From Acytostelium subglobosum LB1 (Eukaryota > Evosea > Eumycetozoa > Acytosteliales > Acytosteliaceae): a stretch of DNA of 64,000 nt. Within the stretch, counting starts at the first letter, position 1. Every line of letters starts with the position of its first letter. The notes under the pieces are model-generated. The model had not been told where the DNA came from. It saw only the letters and a program-made list of their open reading frames with translations, and searched no databases. The stretch spans positions 930,001 through 994,000 of the forward strand of contig NW_012236522.1 in the NCBI RefSeq assembly GCF_000787575.1, given 5' to 3'. The translations under genes and the position numbers were made by a program. Shown one piece after another: positions 34,336 through 46,114 of this stretch.

Positions 34336-35106
34336 TTGACAATAATGTTCATTCTAACAATCTTCAAGGTCATCAGCACCCTGAGAGGACCTTCTTCACG
34401 CAACGCCCTCTTCAGGTTCTTCTCTCATACTCTCCGGATCAATCATATGAGAGCAGACGCCGACTGCACTCTCTGTGGCAACTCCTGCACAGACCAACCC
34501 TACAATCACTTCTTCTTTGACTGCAGCAAAGTGGCGACCCAAGAAGCCATGCGCCCAGCCTTAGACTAGGTGAAGCAACGCTCTGGTATCAACGTCAGAG
34601 AATGGAACATCAAAGCACTGGACATCTCCACGAAGTCTCGTCGCCCCAACCTTCCATTCATCCACCTCATGGCAATCATCGTCAACTACCTCTGGCACTA
34701 CATCGCCAACCACCTCTTTGGCAACAAGGAGGCCCCGTTGGCCAAGCTCAGCTTGGTGTGCATCACATCCTTCAAGTCCCTCCTCCGCCAGGAGTGGCGC
34801 TCCCTCATGTCCACGCTCACGAGTCACATCTTGGCCGGACGACCAGTCAACATCAAGAATGAGATGGCCGAGTTCACTACCAAGTGGCACCTCAGCACTC
34901 GCAACAGCGACATCCGTCTTCCGCCTCTGCCGCCAACTATCAACAAATACTTGGTGGCCGAATTCAGCGGCCTACAGTAGAAAAGAAAAGAAAGAAAAAA
35001 ATCAAGAAAATTCAAAATCGACTAACTTATATATATTATCCCGCCTCTTCAATGACGCCAATTTATTTGCAACTTCCACTCTAGTCAAAAAAAAAAAAAA
35101 AAAAAA
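34336..35106 (+). mobile_element. 5'-truncated LINE (non-LTR retrotransposon) 3' end
   Basis: Reads as the C-terminus of a reverse transcriptase ORF: CTLCGNSCTDQPYNHFFFDC is the zinc-binding zf-RVT motif that follows the RT domain in many LINEs. It is followed by a helical, basic segment ending at 34980. One in-frame TAG at 34567 interrupts it. A 3' tail of about 105 bp leads into a run of about 20 A (35087-35106). The RT core and endonuclease are missing, as expected for a 5'-truncated insertion. Its relation to the TRE families of dictyostelids is not determined, and no tRNA gene, their usual target, is seen nearby. Confidence 0.65.
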
Positions 35107-35164
35107 TCATTCAAAATAGAATCTTGATCTCTACAAATAAAAAATCTGATTTTTGGCAACAACC

Positions 35165-35208
35165 ATGTCTTTGCGAGTTTTGTGTGGACACTATTCGCGC
35201 AAAGACAT
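35165..35208. repeat. 11-bp inverted repeat (hairpin)
   Basis: Perfect arms ATGTCTTTGCG (35165-35175) and CGCAAAGACAT (35198-35208) around a 22-nt loop, just 3' of the LINE poly-A. It could be a structured RNA end, a terminator or the footprint of another element. Confidence 0.4.
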
Positions 35209-35399
35209 CTTAACTGATTGGGTCAATCAATCAGATATATAATATAATAGTATAAGATAGATAGATAGATATCTAGGTCACTCAAACAAAGAGAAGGATT
35301 GCAACAACAACAACAACAACAACACCACCAGTAACTCAATAATGCTGTAAATCTAGTCAATCAATCAATCAAACAAACAAACAAAGTATATCAAACTAA

Positions 35400-38300
35400 A
35401 TGGATACCAATCAACAACAGAGATACTCAAAGAACTACTTGGATGATGGTTTCACAATACATGTAAGATTGATTGTATCCAACTGGGTGATTGACTGACT
35501 GACTGACTGACTGACTGACTGACTGACTGACTGACTGGACTTACATGTTTGATTAGATCGATCTAGATGATACAAGATGTAGACTATCATTTCAGAGCTC
35601 GGCAACAGTCGATCATGTAAAGCATGAGATATTCAAACATCATAAAGATACACATCTACGAGGAGGCAGCCATCAAGACTTCTTCTTGGCACTGAATAAC
35701 AAGGTATGTGTACCAATCCACTTCATACTTGGAGCTCAACTGACCCTCTCTTTCTCTTCTCTCACTTTCCAGTCGGACCTACTACAGATAGAGTTTGTCA
35801 AGTTCGTCTTTGCTCATGAGGACATTCAAAAGTCACTGTTGACGAAGCAAGATGCCTCAATAGAGGTCTTCCTTGTGCCAAAGCCCAAGGAGTATGTCTG
35901 CATAATCAATCACTCATTCAACAATCAATCGATCGATCACTAACTCACTCACTCTATCAATCAATCAATCANGGATCAAGGCAAGGAATCGCAGAGCAGA
36001 GGTCATAAAGAAACAACTCAACTCAATCAGTTCGGCCATTGTTAGGCCGAGGAACAGCAAGCAGGGGGCAGGAGGCAAGGCAAAGTCGACACCATCGTCA
36101 GTGCCATCATCACCATCTTCTCAACAGTCATCACCAGGTGGTCTGGCGATGGACAACAATTCACTCTCGCGCTCAGTCTCAAAGGATGAGATGTTGCTAT
36201 CGCTGGGCTCATCCAACGATTCAGTGTCGACTGCCACCTCATCTTCGTCCGTTGTTGATGGTGTGATCACACCAATGATCAACAACAACCACACCAGCGA
36301 ATCTACTTCACGCGACACCTCTACAACAGTGAGGATGGCACCTCACCGCGCCTTTGATATCAAGCGATCAACGTTTGGAATGGTCACAGATACTGCTCTA
36401 TCGATGCAGGACGATGATGATGAGGCCACGCCAGAGGCTCTGCCCTCGCCTAACCAAACGGGACCGAGGAACTATGGTGACAACCTATCACCGCGCGGAT
36501 CAAGAGTGCTACGTGCCCGCATCGATGAGTATGAGTCGGCGGAGCAAATGCGACAGACGCTACAGCAGCAACTCGTTCAGATCGAGGAGGAGGAGCTCAA
36601 GTACCTTTCACAGGCATCTGACCTCAATGGCGACTCGCTTGGCTTCTCCACGGACGACCTCGAGCCAGAGATCATCTCTGGCTCACCTGAAAACCAGCCC
36701 TCCTCCAAGAGCAATAACAAGTCACTCTTACGAGATGTAATATTAGAATCATCAACAACATCACCAACACAAACAACGGCCGTCGCGACGACATCAACAT
36801 CACCATCATCATCGAACATTACTTCCTCGAATGAGGCCGACGCAGTTGGACAACAACAACAATATCATTGGACCAACGACCTGACATTGAAACAACCGAT
36901 AATCAATCATTACGGAGACATGTCCAGGATGTTCCCAGTGCATCTCTCCATATCACGCGACTGTTCAATCATTGCTGGTTGTCCAGTCGTCGCCACATCC
37001 AACGAATTCAAAAGCCAGGTCATCTCCCAACTCGAGACCATTGTGGCCGCACTTAAGGTCGGCACTCTGGCACTGGGCCAATCATCATCACCCATTCCCA
37101 TCACAAGCAACTCTGTAATACTCAATCATGTAAACACAATGGCGATGGCCAACACCATACCACCACTGCTCATTCTGAAGCCTGGCATCCAAGAGCTACT
37201 GCTCAACAACATGTCTGGACCCGAGTCCAGCTCCAATGATGCCAGTCCTCCCAACGCACTCAATGGCAGCAGCAGCAACAACATGATGACCAAATCAATC
37301 ATGGTGCCAACGACATTATCAAATCACGTCAACGCGAAACAAGCGCTCACCAGTTCTGGCGGCGCGATGAAGTTCACCAAGTCGCCCAACAGGAACGCGA
37401 TCAACAACAAACCATTGTCCTCCTCGGGTGGCTCGCCAGGCGCTGGCGCCAACAACCCACTACGCAATCAACTCAACTTTACTCATCGCACGGCCAACTT
37501 CTCGTTGGGCGAGCAACGCGACCAGAATGTCAAGGCGCTGATGCAGCGCCGCAAACTGACGCAGATCCAGATCGGCTCGCTACTGGGCAAGCCGTTGTGC
37601 TGGAGCAACGGGGAGAACGAGATCAAGGACTTCCGCACAAAGATGGAGACCATATTCAACTTCAACGAGATAGACCTGCGCGACCGCGTCAAGATTACGC
37701 TGGCATCGATCACCACCTGCAGTGGTGCCGACCCGCTGCTACCTTCCTCCTTCCACATACGATTCTACCTGCCGCCCGACAACCACTCTACCACCATCAG
37801 TGTCAACGGCATTGACCTGATCAGTGAGATCATTGAGCGAGTGATCGCCAAGCATCACACGACAAAGATGCTTCAGGATCAGAAGCCGTCGGACTTTGTC
37901 ATTAGGATCACGGGCACCAGCGATCACGTGCTCAAGGACTGCCAGGTTATGGATCTGGATGTCGTGCGCAATCGATTGCAGCGCAAGAAGGACATCAAGT
38001 TCAGTCTGGTGCATCGATCGTCCATCCCCGACTGCTACATCGATGGCCACAGCGAGCCGATCTGCCACCTGCCCATTGCGCCCCGAGCACCAGTCCCCTT
38101 CAAAAAGGGCGCAAGTGGATCGTCGACCAATATTACATTTGGAAACGCGCGTGCTGGCAACTTCAACAACAACAACAACAACAACATCAACAAACAACAA
38201 CAACAACAACATCAACAGGTACAGCGCTCAATCTTCCTCAGCGAGATCAATCGTCCGTTTGAGATCAGGATCGTTTGTTTGGAGAACTTGAACAACAGCC

Positions 38301-40492
38301 TGTTCGCTCAACTAATGCCCTGAGGCAGCCACCAGCGACATCAAGTTGACGATCAGCGTGGGACTGTTCCATGGCGAGGAACTGCTAGCACCACAGCTCG
38401 AGACCTTTGTCAAGCCACTCGCCAACCCACTGTGGTGCGAATGGCTGCGATCCACCATGCTACTGTGTGACGCACCCCGCGCCACCACCCTCCGCTTTAC
38501 CATGTTTGCGCAGTCTACCGAGAAGCAGCAGCGCACCAGTGTCGGCTGGGTCGACCTGCAACTGATCGACTTTAATGGACATCTGCAGAGCGGGGTGATT
38601 AGTCTGATACTTTGGCCTGGCGATCGCACAGCAACTTGCGATTACACGCAGCTGTGCCCATCGCTGGTCATTGAGCTGACGCAGTTCCCCTTCCCCGTGC
38701 TGTTCCCACGCCCTCTGCTCATGGAGAAGACCGAGATCAAGGACTACACAGAGGCACGCAAGCAGGATGAGGACAACCTGCAACAACTCATCAACAAGGA
38801 CCCATTGTACTTGTTGTCACCACAGGACAAGAAGTTCATTTGGACGTACAGGATGCATCTTTCCAAGTTCCCCAGCTCACTTCCCAAGGTCCTTCAATCA
38901 CTACATTGGAACAACCCGCAAGAGGTTAAGGAAGCGCACAGGTTACTATCTATATGGACCCCACTATCGCCTACCGAGGCACTAGAGCTGCTCGATGTCA
39001 AGTATGCAGACGAACTGGTGCGAGAGTACGCGGTGAATTGCCTGCGCTCACTGGGCGACCATGAGCTCGCTTTGTTCTTGCTGCAGCTTGTACAATCACT
39101 CAAACATGAGCCATACCACGACTCGGCCCTGGCGAGATTCCTCATCCAACGTGCTCTAAACAATCGATCAGTGATTGGACATCCGTTCTTTTGGCATCTC
39201 GAAGCCGAGATGCACAACACTCGAATCTCTGATCGTTACTCATTGCTGCTCGAGACGTACCTGCGTGGCTGTGGTGACCAGCGCCACGAGTTTGTCAAGC
39301 AGATGGAGATCGTCACGAGACTGCAGTCAATTGCCAAGATCATCAAGGAGGCTCCAGCCAACAAACGTCGACAACTCCTTCAGGACGAGCTGAACAATGT
39401 GAGCTGGCCCAACACATTCCATTTGCCCACCTCGCCCAACACCCAAGCCTGTGGCATCATTGTGAGTGAATGTCGATGGCTCGACTCATTCACCACGCCA
39501 CTACTGCTCGTCTTCCAGAACGTGGACCCCATTGGCGACCCCATCAGCGTCATCTACAAACAGGGAGACGACCTGCGCCAGGACATCCTGACGCTGCACA
39601 TGATATCACTGATGGACAACCTGTGGAAGCGTGATGGACTCGATCTCCACCTGTCGATATACAGTGTGGCGGCAACAGGCGATGGCAGTGGCTTCATCGA
39701 GGTCGTGCCCGACTCGGACACCGTGGCCAACATCCAGAAGGCGGCGGGTGGTGTCACGGCGGCATTCACCAAGACACCACTGGCCAACTGGCTGCGCGAA
39801 CGCAACACCTCAGACGCCGAGTTTGAGTATGCCGTTCAGAACTTTACACATTCACTAGCGGGCTACAGTGTGGCCACCTACACTCTTGGCATCAGTGATC
39901 GACACAACGATAACCTAATGGTTACAAACTCTGGACATCTATTCCGTAAGTCTCACTCCATGGCCATCTCTATTCACTCAATCATACTAACCTCTGTGAT
40001 CATTTTAATTAGACATTGACTTTGCGCACTTCTTGGGCAATATCATGAAGTTCCATGGATACAAGAGAGAGAAGGCACCATTTGTGTTGACGCCAGAGTT
40101 TGCACATGTGATGGGTGGAGAGAAGAGCAGTTCATTCAAGTGGTTCACAGATCTATGTTGTCTATCCTACAACATCATAAGGAAGCAACGTAATCTATTT
40201 ATTGTACTATTTAACCTTGTAAGTATATCTCTAATTGGATTGGACAAGATACATCAACTCACTTACTCACTCATTCAATCAATCAAATCAGATGTTATCA
40301 ACTGGTATACCTGAATTATCGACAAGAAGTGATATTGATTACCTTAGAGATGCATTTTTGATGGACCTAGGTGATGAAGAGGCCAAGCAATCATTCGCCA
40401 GACTCATCCAGAAGAGTCTAAAGACAAAGACTACACAGGTCATGTTTGCCATGCACATATTGGCACATCCAGACAAGGGTGATAACACGTAA
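35400..40492 (+). CDS. class I phosphoinositide 3-kinase catalytic subunit
   Basis: Six exons: 35400-35462, 35557-35703, 35773-35891, 35974-39945, 40013-40218 and 40292-40492; 1568 residues if one extra C near 38319-38322 is discounted. Order: p85-binding-like N-terminus, Ser-rich linker, Ras-binding domain (about 37600-38060), C2 domain (about 38240-38700), helical PIK domain (about 38780-39250), kinase domain. In the kinase: IYKQGDDLRQD (ATP-binding Lys), GISDRHNDNLMV (catalytic loop), HIDFAHFLGN where family members have DFG, and KREKAPFVLTPEF (activation loop for PIP2). It makes PIP3 at the leading edge and macropinocytic cups under Ras control, like D. discoideum pikA/pikB/pikC. The N at 35972 sits at the exon 4 acceptor. 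The frame break in the C2 region is a single base in a C run and looks like a draft error. Confidence 0.9.
35486..35536. repeat. (GACT)n microsatellite in PI3K intron 1
   Basis: About twelve GACT/TGAC units in a row inside the first intron; length polymorphism is likely. Confidence 0.9.
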
Positions 40493-40655
40493 CACTATAT
40501 ATAATACATACTATCATTCATTATGATTATTATCTCTATTTTAATTGATAAAGAACTGTTTAAACAGATTCATTGAATGATTTTCCTTGACCGCTCTGCT
40601 CCAGGAAGAGGTCAAGGAAGTAAGTGAAATGGATTTCAAACACTTTTTTTTTTAA

Positions 40656-42767
40656 ATGATCATTGAGATAATAAGTTGTAAGATAGATATTGATAGAATG
40701 GATAAACTACCAGTCAATATTATAAAGAATATTTTTGATTGGTTACCTGATACAAATATCGGAACAATGGACCAAATGTCATTGGGTCTAACTTGCAAGC
40801 GATTGTTCATCTTACTAAGCAACTTAATATCATTCAACTTGTTGTTGAAGAGATTACCACGCCATAACAATAACAAGAAGAAGATATTGGAGTCTTTGGT
40901 GATACCATCATTAAAGACATTTAGGTTTGATGATTCGTTCAATCAATCCATACCATCTGATGGTTGCATGCATCAGTCTTTCAATAAGCTCAAGTTTGGG
41001 AAACAATTCAACATGGCCATCAAACCTGCGTCACTGCCAGAATTAGTCGATCTTGAATTCGGACATTACTTCAACAAATCTCTTGAATGGCAGCCATCAA
41101 CAATCACATCACCCATGTCGTCGTCGTTTGGGAAACCCAAACCAGTCCCAACACCATCACTCCCACAATCAATCACCAGGTTAAAGTTTGGATGGGAATT
41201 CAACAAGCCAGTCATCTCTATCACAACTGGATGTTCATTACTCCCTCGATCACTCATTGAATTGTACTTTGGCTACCATTTTGAACAGACACTACCCGCC
41301 AACTCACTACCCTTATCACTAGAGGTTCTCAAATTCGAATATTGGTACAATCAACCATGCATGGCTGCTGTGTCCCAGCTGCGATCACTCAGAGTACTTC
41401 ACTTTTCGGCCTCACATCTCTTGAAGGCATTCTCAATACGCCTTAGATATGAGGAGGAGGATCGATCACTCACATTCCCTGACTCCCTCACAGACTTGTT
41501 AATCTCGACAACTGATTTTAAAGGTCTGATTCTGCCTTCTTTCATTCAATCATTGATCTTGGCAGGCCTCAAGTCAGACATTGTACCTGGAATCATTCCA
41601 ACTACACTCACATCACTCAAACTGAACGAGTTTAACAATAAGATCGAAGCACACTCGTTGCCCAATGGCCTTAAGAACCTTGACGTTGGACATCGCTTCA
41701 ATCAAGTTCTGGACAAAGGCTCGCTGCCCAAGTCAATCACCAAACTCTCACTTGGCATTTCGTTTAAACAACAATGTATTGATCAACATCATCTGGATAT
41801 CTTGCCAGCGTCACTTGTCCATCTTGAATTCCTTCTTCAACATAAACATCTCGAGAACGTCATCATGTTGGAGGAGATAGAGTCACCACTACCCGCCTCG
41901 CTCACAAGTTTGATTCTTTCTTCATTCAACTCACCGATTCGTCCAGGTCTGCTGCCATCCAACCTCAAGTCACTCAACTTGGGACCTTATTTCAATCACC
42001 CAATCTTACCCGGGTCATTGCCCGAAGCCCTAACCTCAATCACATTGGGCAATAGATTCGATCGACCAATCAAACTAGGAGTACTCCCAAACTCACTTAA
42101 AAGACTTCTGTTTGGCAATTCGTTCAATCATATGCTGACAGTCGATGTGTTTCCCAACTCCCTTGAGAGTCTATTCTTTGGCCTCAACTTTGATAAACTA
42201 ATCAAGCCAGGTGTATTACCCCAAGGTATCACATCACTGCACTTTGGATACTACTTTGGAACCCAACTTGTAACATCGTATGATGTCCTCCCATCATCGC
42301 TAACTACCTTGGATATATGTCAATACTTGGACAATGCTAAGCTGCCCGAGTCAATCACCAAGCTTGTGATCAGGAGGTCGTTCAAGCATCAGTTACACGG
42401 ACACCTGCCCAATCTCACTCATCTCACATTGCCATCATTAGATGATTACCTAATGTCCAACATTAATACCAGATTACAATTGGAAGTGGTGGACCTCAGG
42501 GGTGATGAAATACCATTGAAGAGGTTGAAGAAGGATGGAATCAAAATGAGTAGACCTCCAGTATCTATATATATCAATATCATTGGTAGAGAATCAGAGG
42601 CAACAAATGACCTTATTAAGATAGTGGCCAACTCTTTACCAAATGTTGTCAACATTAACTTTAGCTACAATGCACACTATATAATCATTCGTAGGATTGA
42701 CAAAAGATTAGGTCTAGTAATGAGGATGCTATGGGATACAAATATAATATATATTATTGAGCTATGA
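40656..42767 (+). CDS. FNIP-repeat protein, intact
   Basis: 703 residues from ATG 40656 (ATG 40698, MDKLPVNII, is an alternative start). The head LPVNIIKNIFDWLPDTN, then LTCKRLFILL, is an F-box-like helical segment typical of FNIP genes. The body has about 20 FNIP/leucine-rich-like units of some 22 residues, such as LPSNLKSLNLGPYFNHPILPG and LPNSLKRLLFGNSFNHMLT. The likely role is as a substrate adaptor of SCF-type ubiquitin ligases or another binding scaffold; this is family-level inference. The broken relative at 30797-31770 has the same layout. Confidence 0.85.
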   Translation: MIIEIISCKIDIDRMDKLPVNIIKNIFDWLPDTNIGTMDQMSLGLTCKRLFILLSNLISFNLLLKRLPRHNNNKKKILESLVIPSLKTFRFDDSFNQSIPSDGCMHQSFNKLKFGKQFNMAIKPASLPELVDLEFGHYFNKSLEWQPSTITSPMSSSFGKPKPVPTPSLPQSITRLKFGWEFNKPVISITTGCSLLPRSLIELYFGYHFEQTLPANSLPLSLEVLKFEYWYNQPCMAAVSQLRSLRVLHFSASHLLKAFSIRLRYEEEDRSLTFPDSLTDLLISTTDFKGLILPSFIQSLILAGLKSDIVPGIIPTTLTSLKLNEFNNKIEAHSLPNGLKNLDVGHRFNQVLDKGSLPKSITKLSLGISFKQQCIDQHHLDILPASLVHLEFLLQHKHLENVIMLEEIESPLPASLTSLILSSFNSPIRPGLLPSNLKSLNLGPYFNHPILPGSLPEALTSITLGNRFDRPIKLGVLPNSLKRLLFGNSFNHMLTVDVFPNSLESLFFGLNFDKLIKPGVLPQGITSLHFGYYFGTQLVTSYDVLPSSLTTLDICQYLDNAKLPESITKLVIRRSFKHQLHGHLPNLTHLTLPSLDDYLMSNINTRLQLEVVDLRGDEIPLKRLKKDGIKMSRPPVSIYINIIGRESEATNDLIKIVANSLPNVVNINFSYNAHYIIIRRIDKRLGLVMRMLWDTNIIYIIEL

Positions 42768-43120
42768 TGATCAAGTGGTGGATTATCAATAAACCATACT
42801 GGAATCAAACATGATTTATTGAATGTTATTGTTTGTTTAGTGCCAAAGATAGTGCTTTTGCCAGATTAAGTTTGGTCATTGGAGTGTTAATCATGGAATA
42901 GAACAGGAATAAACATCACCATTCTAGTTGTTGTGTAAGAATTGTAACTTGGTTATTAGGTGAAGTTCCAATCTTGATTGATTGACGAAAGACGAACTGT
43001 GGTCGGTGTGTGTGCTGTTCCGATGAACACAGATTCACACTTCATAGTTAAGTCAATGACTAGCTTGACACCATTGATACATACTACACTTATACATTAT
43101 ATATAATATAGATACTAAGT
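42768..43120. other. intergenic, 0.35 kb
   Basis: AT-rich; nothing recognised. Probable promoter of the GYF-like gene, with TATATAATATA near 43100. Confidence 0.4.
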
Positions 43121-44029
43121 ATGGATATTAAGGACAACAACAACAATAAGATTGTGGATGTAGTCTCCTCCACAACATCAACTTCAACAAACAATGTTGA
43201 CTCTGTTGAAGCCGACACAGTCACTCAATCATCATCATCATCGGAGAATCAATCAAACATAGACAACAACAATAACAACTTAAGTCAAAATGAACAAGTA
43301 CAAGAACAAGTGCAAGAACAAATACAAGATGAACAAGTACAAGAACAAGTTCAAGAACCAGAAGTACAAGAAGAAGTAGACTCAGTGTTGGAGACGGCAA
43401 CAGACCCTTATTTGTATTTGTTAAAGGATGATGAGACCATGAAGAAACATTGGTATTATCTTGATCCAAAGGATGTTGAACAGGGTCCTTATACAGACAA
43501 TAGAATGCTCTATTGGTATTATACTAAATTGGTTCAGAGGACTTTGAAGGTCAGACGCAGCAATGAGTACAAGTATCAACCGATTGGCACACATCCATTG
43601 CTCATGCTACTCATACAAGATGATACAACAGACAAACCACTTGAACCAATACCAACTCTAAGGTCTCCACCACCAATATCAATATCAACTTCATCATCAT
43701 CTTCGTCATCTGCATCATCATCATTATCATCTACAGTTCGTTATCATCCTTATGAACAACAACAACAACATTCTCAACCACAACAACAACAACAAGTTGA
43801 TTATGCACAATATTTGGTCAGTGGTACATTCAACAAGAGGACAGGAAGGTTAGATAGTAGTGGCAAGGGAGGTGGCTGGGGTCCAAGCGATGAACGACAG
43901 ATGGCTCACTACTTTAATCTCAATGAATATCAAGAGCAGATGAACAGGCTGAGGCAACAACAAGAGTCCTCATCGTCATCGTCATGGCGCAACAATAGTA
44001 CTGGAGGTACTGGAAAGTACAGGAAGTAA
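43121..44029 (+). CDS. GYF-like domain protein
   Basis: 302 residues, single exon. The N-terminus is Asn/Ser/Thr-rich and then has a Gln-Val-Gln-Glu repeat (VQEQVQEQIQDEQVQEQ). Residues about 105-165, HWYYLDPKDVEQGPYTDNRM, LYWYYTKLV, LKVRRSNEYKYQPIG, match the GYF fold pattern (WYY-D, GPY-x-x-x-x-M-x-x-W/Y-Y, LKV-R, F/Y-x-P-I/L-G). GYF domains bind Pro-rich ligands in splicing and mRNA-decay factors. The strict GYF tripeptide itself is not evident. The tail is Ser- and Gln-rich with a conserved-looking patch SGTFNKRTGRLD. Confidence 0.6.
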   Translation: MDIKDNNNNKIVDVVSSTTSTSTNNVDSVEADTVTQSSSSSENQSNIDNNNNNLSQNEQVQEQVQEQIQDEQVQEQVQEPEVQEEVDSVLETATDPYLYLLKDDETMKKHWYYLDPKDVEQGPYTDNRMLYWYYTKLVQRTLKVRRSNEYKYQPIGTHPLLMLLIQDDTTDKPLEPIPTLRSPPPISISTSSSSSSSASSSLSSTVRYHPYEQQQQHSQPQQQQQVDYAQYLVSGTFNKRTGRLDSSGKGGGWGPSDERQMAHYFNLNEYQEQMNRLRQQQESSSSSSWRNNSTGGTGKYRK

Positions 44030-44535
44030 TTAGAGTGAGAGAGTGACCGCCATAATAATAACTTATCATCGGGGGAGTCGACTTCCCTGCGGTCCAACAA
44101 CAAGTACTGATAGGACCTATCAATCGGAGGTGCCATATGATTCAATGTGTAATGTAATAATTAATTAAATGATAAACTCAATCACCTCGCAGTCTTATCC
44201 TTTCCTGGACGGATCCACCCATCACCTGTGTCCTGAACACCAAAGACATCAACTGGCGAATGGATATTTTGATTGATTGGTTTGATTGATTGGGGGGAGA
44301 CTATCCAGGAGTGTGGACTTGTCGTTTTGGTGCAAGTCGGCACCCGTGTTGCTGGATGAGTGTGTTTGGATAGAGACCACTCCCCCCATCTACATCTTTG
44401 TCTATTTGTTTGTTTGTGTTCATTCATTGATACATGTAGAGAGAGATAGAAGGAAAGGTAGATAGAGTAATCAATCAATCAATCAGTCAATCAATCAATC
44501 ATCTTATATCATTCACATGTGATAAAGCAGTGCAG
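44030..44535. other. intergenic, 0.5 kb
   Basis: No gene. GATT/TCAATCAA tracts at 44272-44294 and 44469-44500. Confidence 0.45.
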
Positions 44536-45702
44536 ATGACTAATGTCCCATCAACATCTCAACGGTGTAACATCACCGTAACTTCAAGAAAGAATACCAT
44601 CACAACAACAATACATTCTTATTCAACAACATATATATTATTATTATTACTCATAACTATATTACTATTATTACCAACAACAACAAATGCCTCAATAGTA
44701 ACAGCAACATCAAGAGTGCCAACAGCAGCAACAGCAGCAACAGCCAAGATCAATATTATAAATGATCACAATGATTATAAAGATAGTAGTAGTAGTAGTA
44801 GTAGTACAAGAAGAAGACTACGAACAACAGCAACAACAATAACTGATACACCAGAACCAACAACAACACCAACTACACCAACTGAGACACCAGTACCACC
44901 CTCACCAACACCAAGAACAGACTGTTTGCCATGTCTGTCGGGCAGTTTCTACAACAATGATACATTGGATACGAGCTGCACGGGCTGCTCAGACGGCTTC
45001 TGTGGCAATCCAGCATCATGTTTGCTCTGTCCACTGGGCACATTCACCGCGGAGAACGCGTCTACTACGTGCCAGATCTGTGCGGCGGGCTACATTGCCG
45101 CGGCCATGGGTCTGTCCGAGTGCAAGCCGTGCCCGCAGGGTACGACCAGCGACGACTCACACACAGTCTGCCAGAACTGCCCGCCCGGCACCGCCTCCTA
45201 CCAAGAGGGCGACATCTGTCAAAAGTGTCCGGCAGGCTTCTACAGCGGCGCGCGCGCCGAGTTCTGTAATGAGTGCTCGCCTGGCACGTACAACGCGCTG
45301 CTTGGTCAGGCCAAGTGCACGGACTGTGGACCGGGCCGCTTCAACTCGCAGAGCGGCCAAAAGTCCCAGTCGGCGTGTCGGCCCTGTCCCAGCGGGAAGT
45401 ACTGCCCGGACGAGGCTACACAGATCCCCGTTGACTGCCCGTCCAACAACTACTGTCCGGCCGAGTCGGCCAATCCCACTGGCTGTCCATCGATGTTCCA
45501 GGCCGGGCCCAACTCATCGCGTTGCTCGCCCAACTCCTACTTCTACATCATCATTGTCAGTGTGTCGCTGATCGTCCTCGTCGCATTTGGCATCGTGTGG
45601 AAATACAGACAGATCAAGAGCAATCAGCAGATCAAGATGACGAATGAAGTGACCATGTTGATACCCAGACCAATGGATGGTTTGGAGTATGGAGGCTTCT
45701 AA
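44536..45702 (+). CDS. Cys-rich GCC2/GCC3 receptor-like membrane protein
   Basis: 388 residues from ATG 44536, the first ATG of the frame. A signal/anchor segment YILLLLLITILLLLPTTTNA lies near residue 35. A Thr/Ser/Pro-rich stalk follows, then about nine Cys-rich units of the ephrin-receptor-like/GCC2-GCC3 type (CxxCPxGT/FxxxxxxxxCxxC, for example CQKCPAGFYSGARAEFCNEC). One transmembrane helix follows (YFYIIIVSVSLIVLVAFGIVW) and a short basic cytoplasmic tail, WKYRQIKSNQQIK. It is a type I surface or endolysosomal protein, probably adhesive or ligand-binding. The Cys-rich part is markedly GC-richer than the stalk. Confidence 0.85.
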   Translation: MTNVPSTSQRCNITVTSRKNTITTTIHSYSTTYILLLLLITILLLLPTTTNASIVTATSRVPTAATAATAKINIINDHNDYKDSSSSSSSTRRRLRTTATTITDTPEPTTTPTTPTETPVPPSPTPRTDCLPCLSGSFYNNDTLDTSCTGCSDGFCGNPASCLLCPLGTFTAENASTTCQICAAGYIAAAMGLSECKPCPQGTTSDDSHTVCQNCPPGTASYQEGDICQKCPAGFYSGARAEFCNECSPGTYNALLGQAKCTDCGPGRFNSQSGQKSQSACRPCPSGKYCPDEATQIPVDCPSNNYCPAESANPTGCPSMFQAGPNSSRCSPNSYFYIIIVSVSLIVLVAFGIVWKYRQIKSNQQIKMTNEVTMLIPRPMDGLEYGGF

Positions 45703-46114
45703 ATAGGTTTGTTATGTTGCCGGCAGCAACATACTTACATCCCAACTCAACTCCAACAACAACAGCAACCACAACAATTACAATGTGTACATATAAACTT
45801 CGATCGACAAAACATTAAATGAGGTACTATCGTCCTCTCCACTTAATGTTCCTTCCTCCCCATCCCTATGTCCTATCCAATGATCATTGTTTGAATGGGT
45901 TTATTCAATCGTTGGCTGGGCTTGTAGCCCGATCGCTCGCTATTACAGTGCATCGCGCGTCATATTATCGCATTCATTCATATATTATAACATTCGATTC
46001 TATTTATCTGTCTGTTGTCTGTTGTCTATATATACACAAGCAGGCAAGCAAGTCTTTCATTCATTCTCTCTCTGTGTGTGCAACCTATCTCGGTCGCGTG
46101 TGATTGTGATTGGC
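45703..46114. other. intergenic between convergent genes, 0.4 kb
   Basis: 3' UTR sequence; no gene. A plus-strand frame here has no coding features. Confidence 0.45.
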
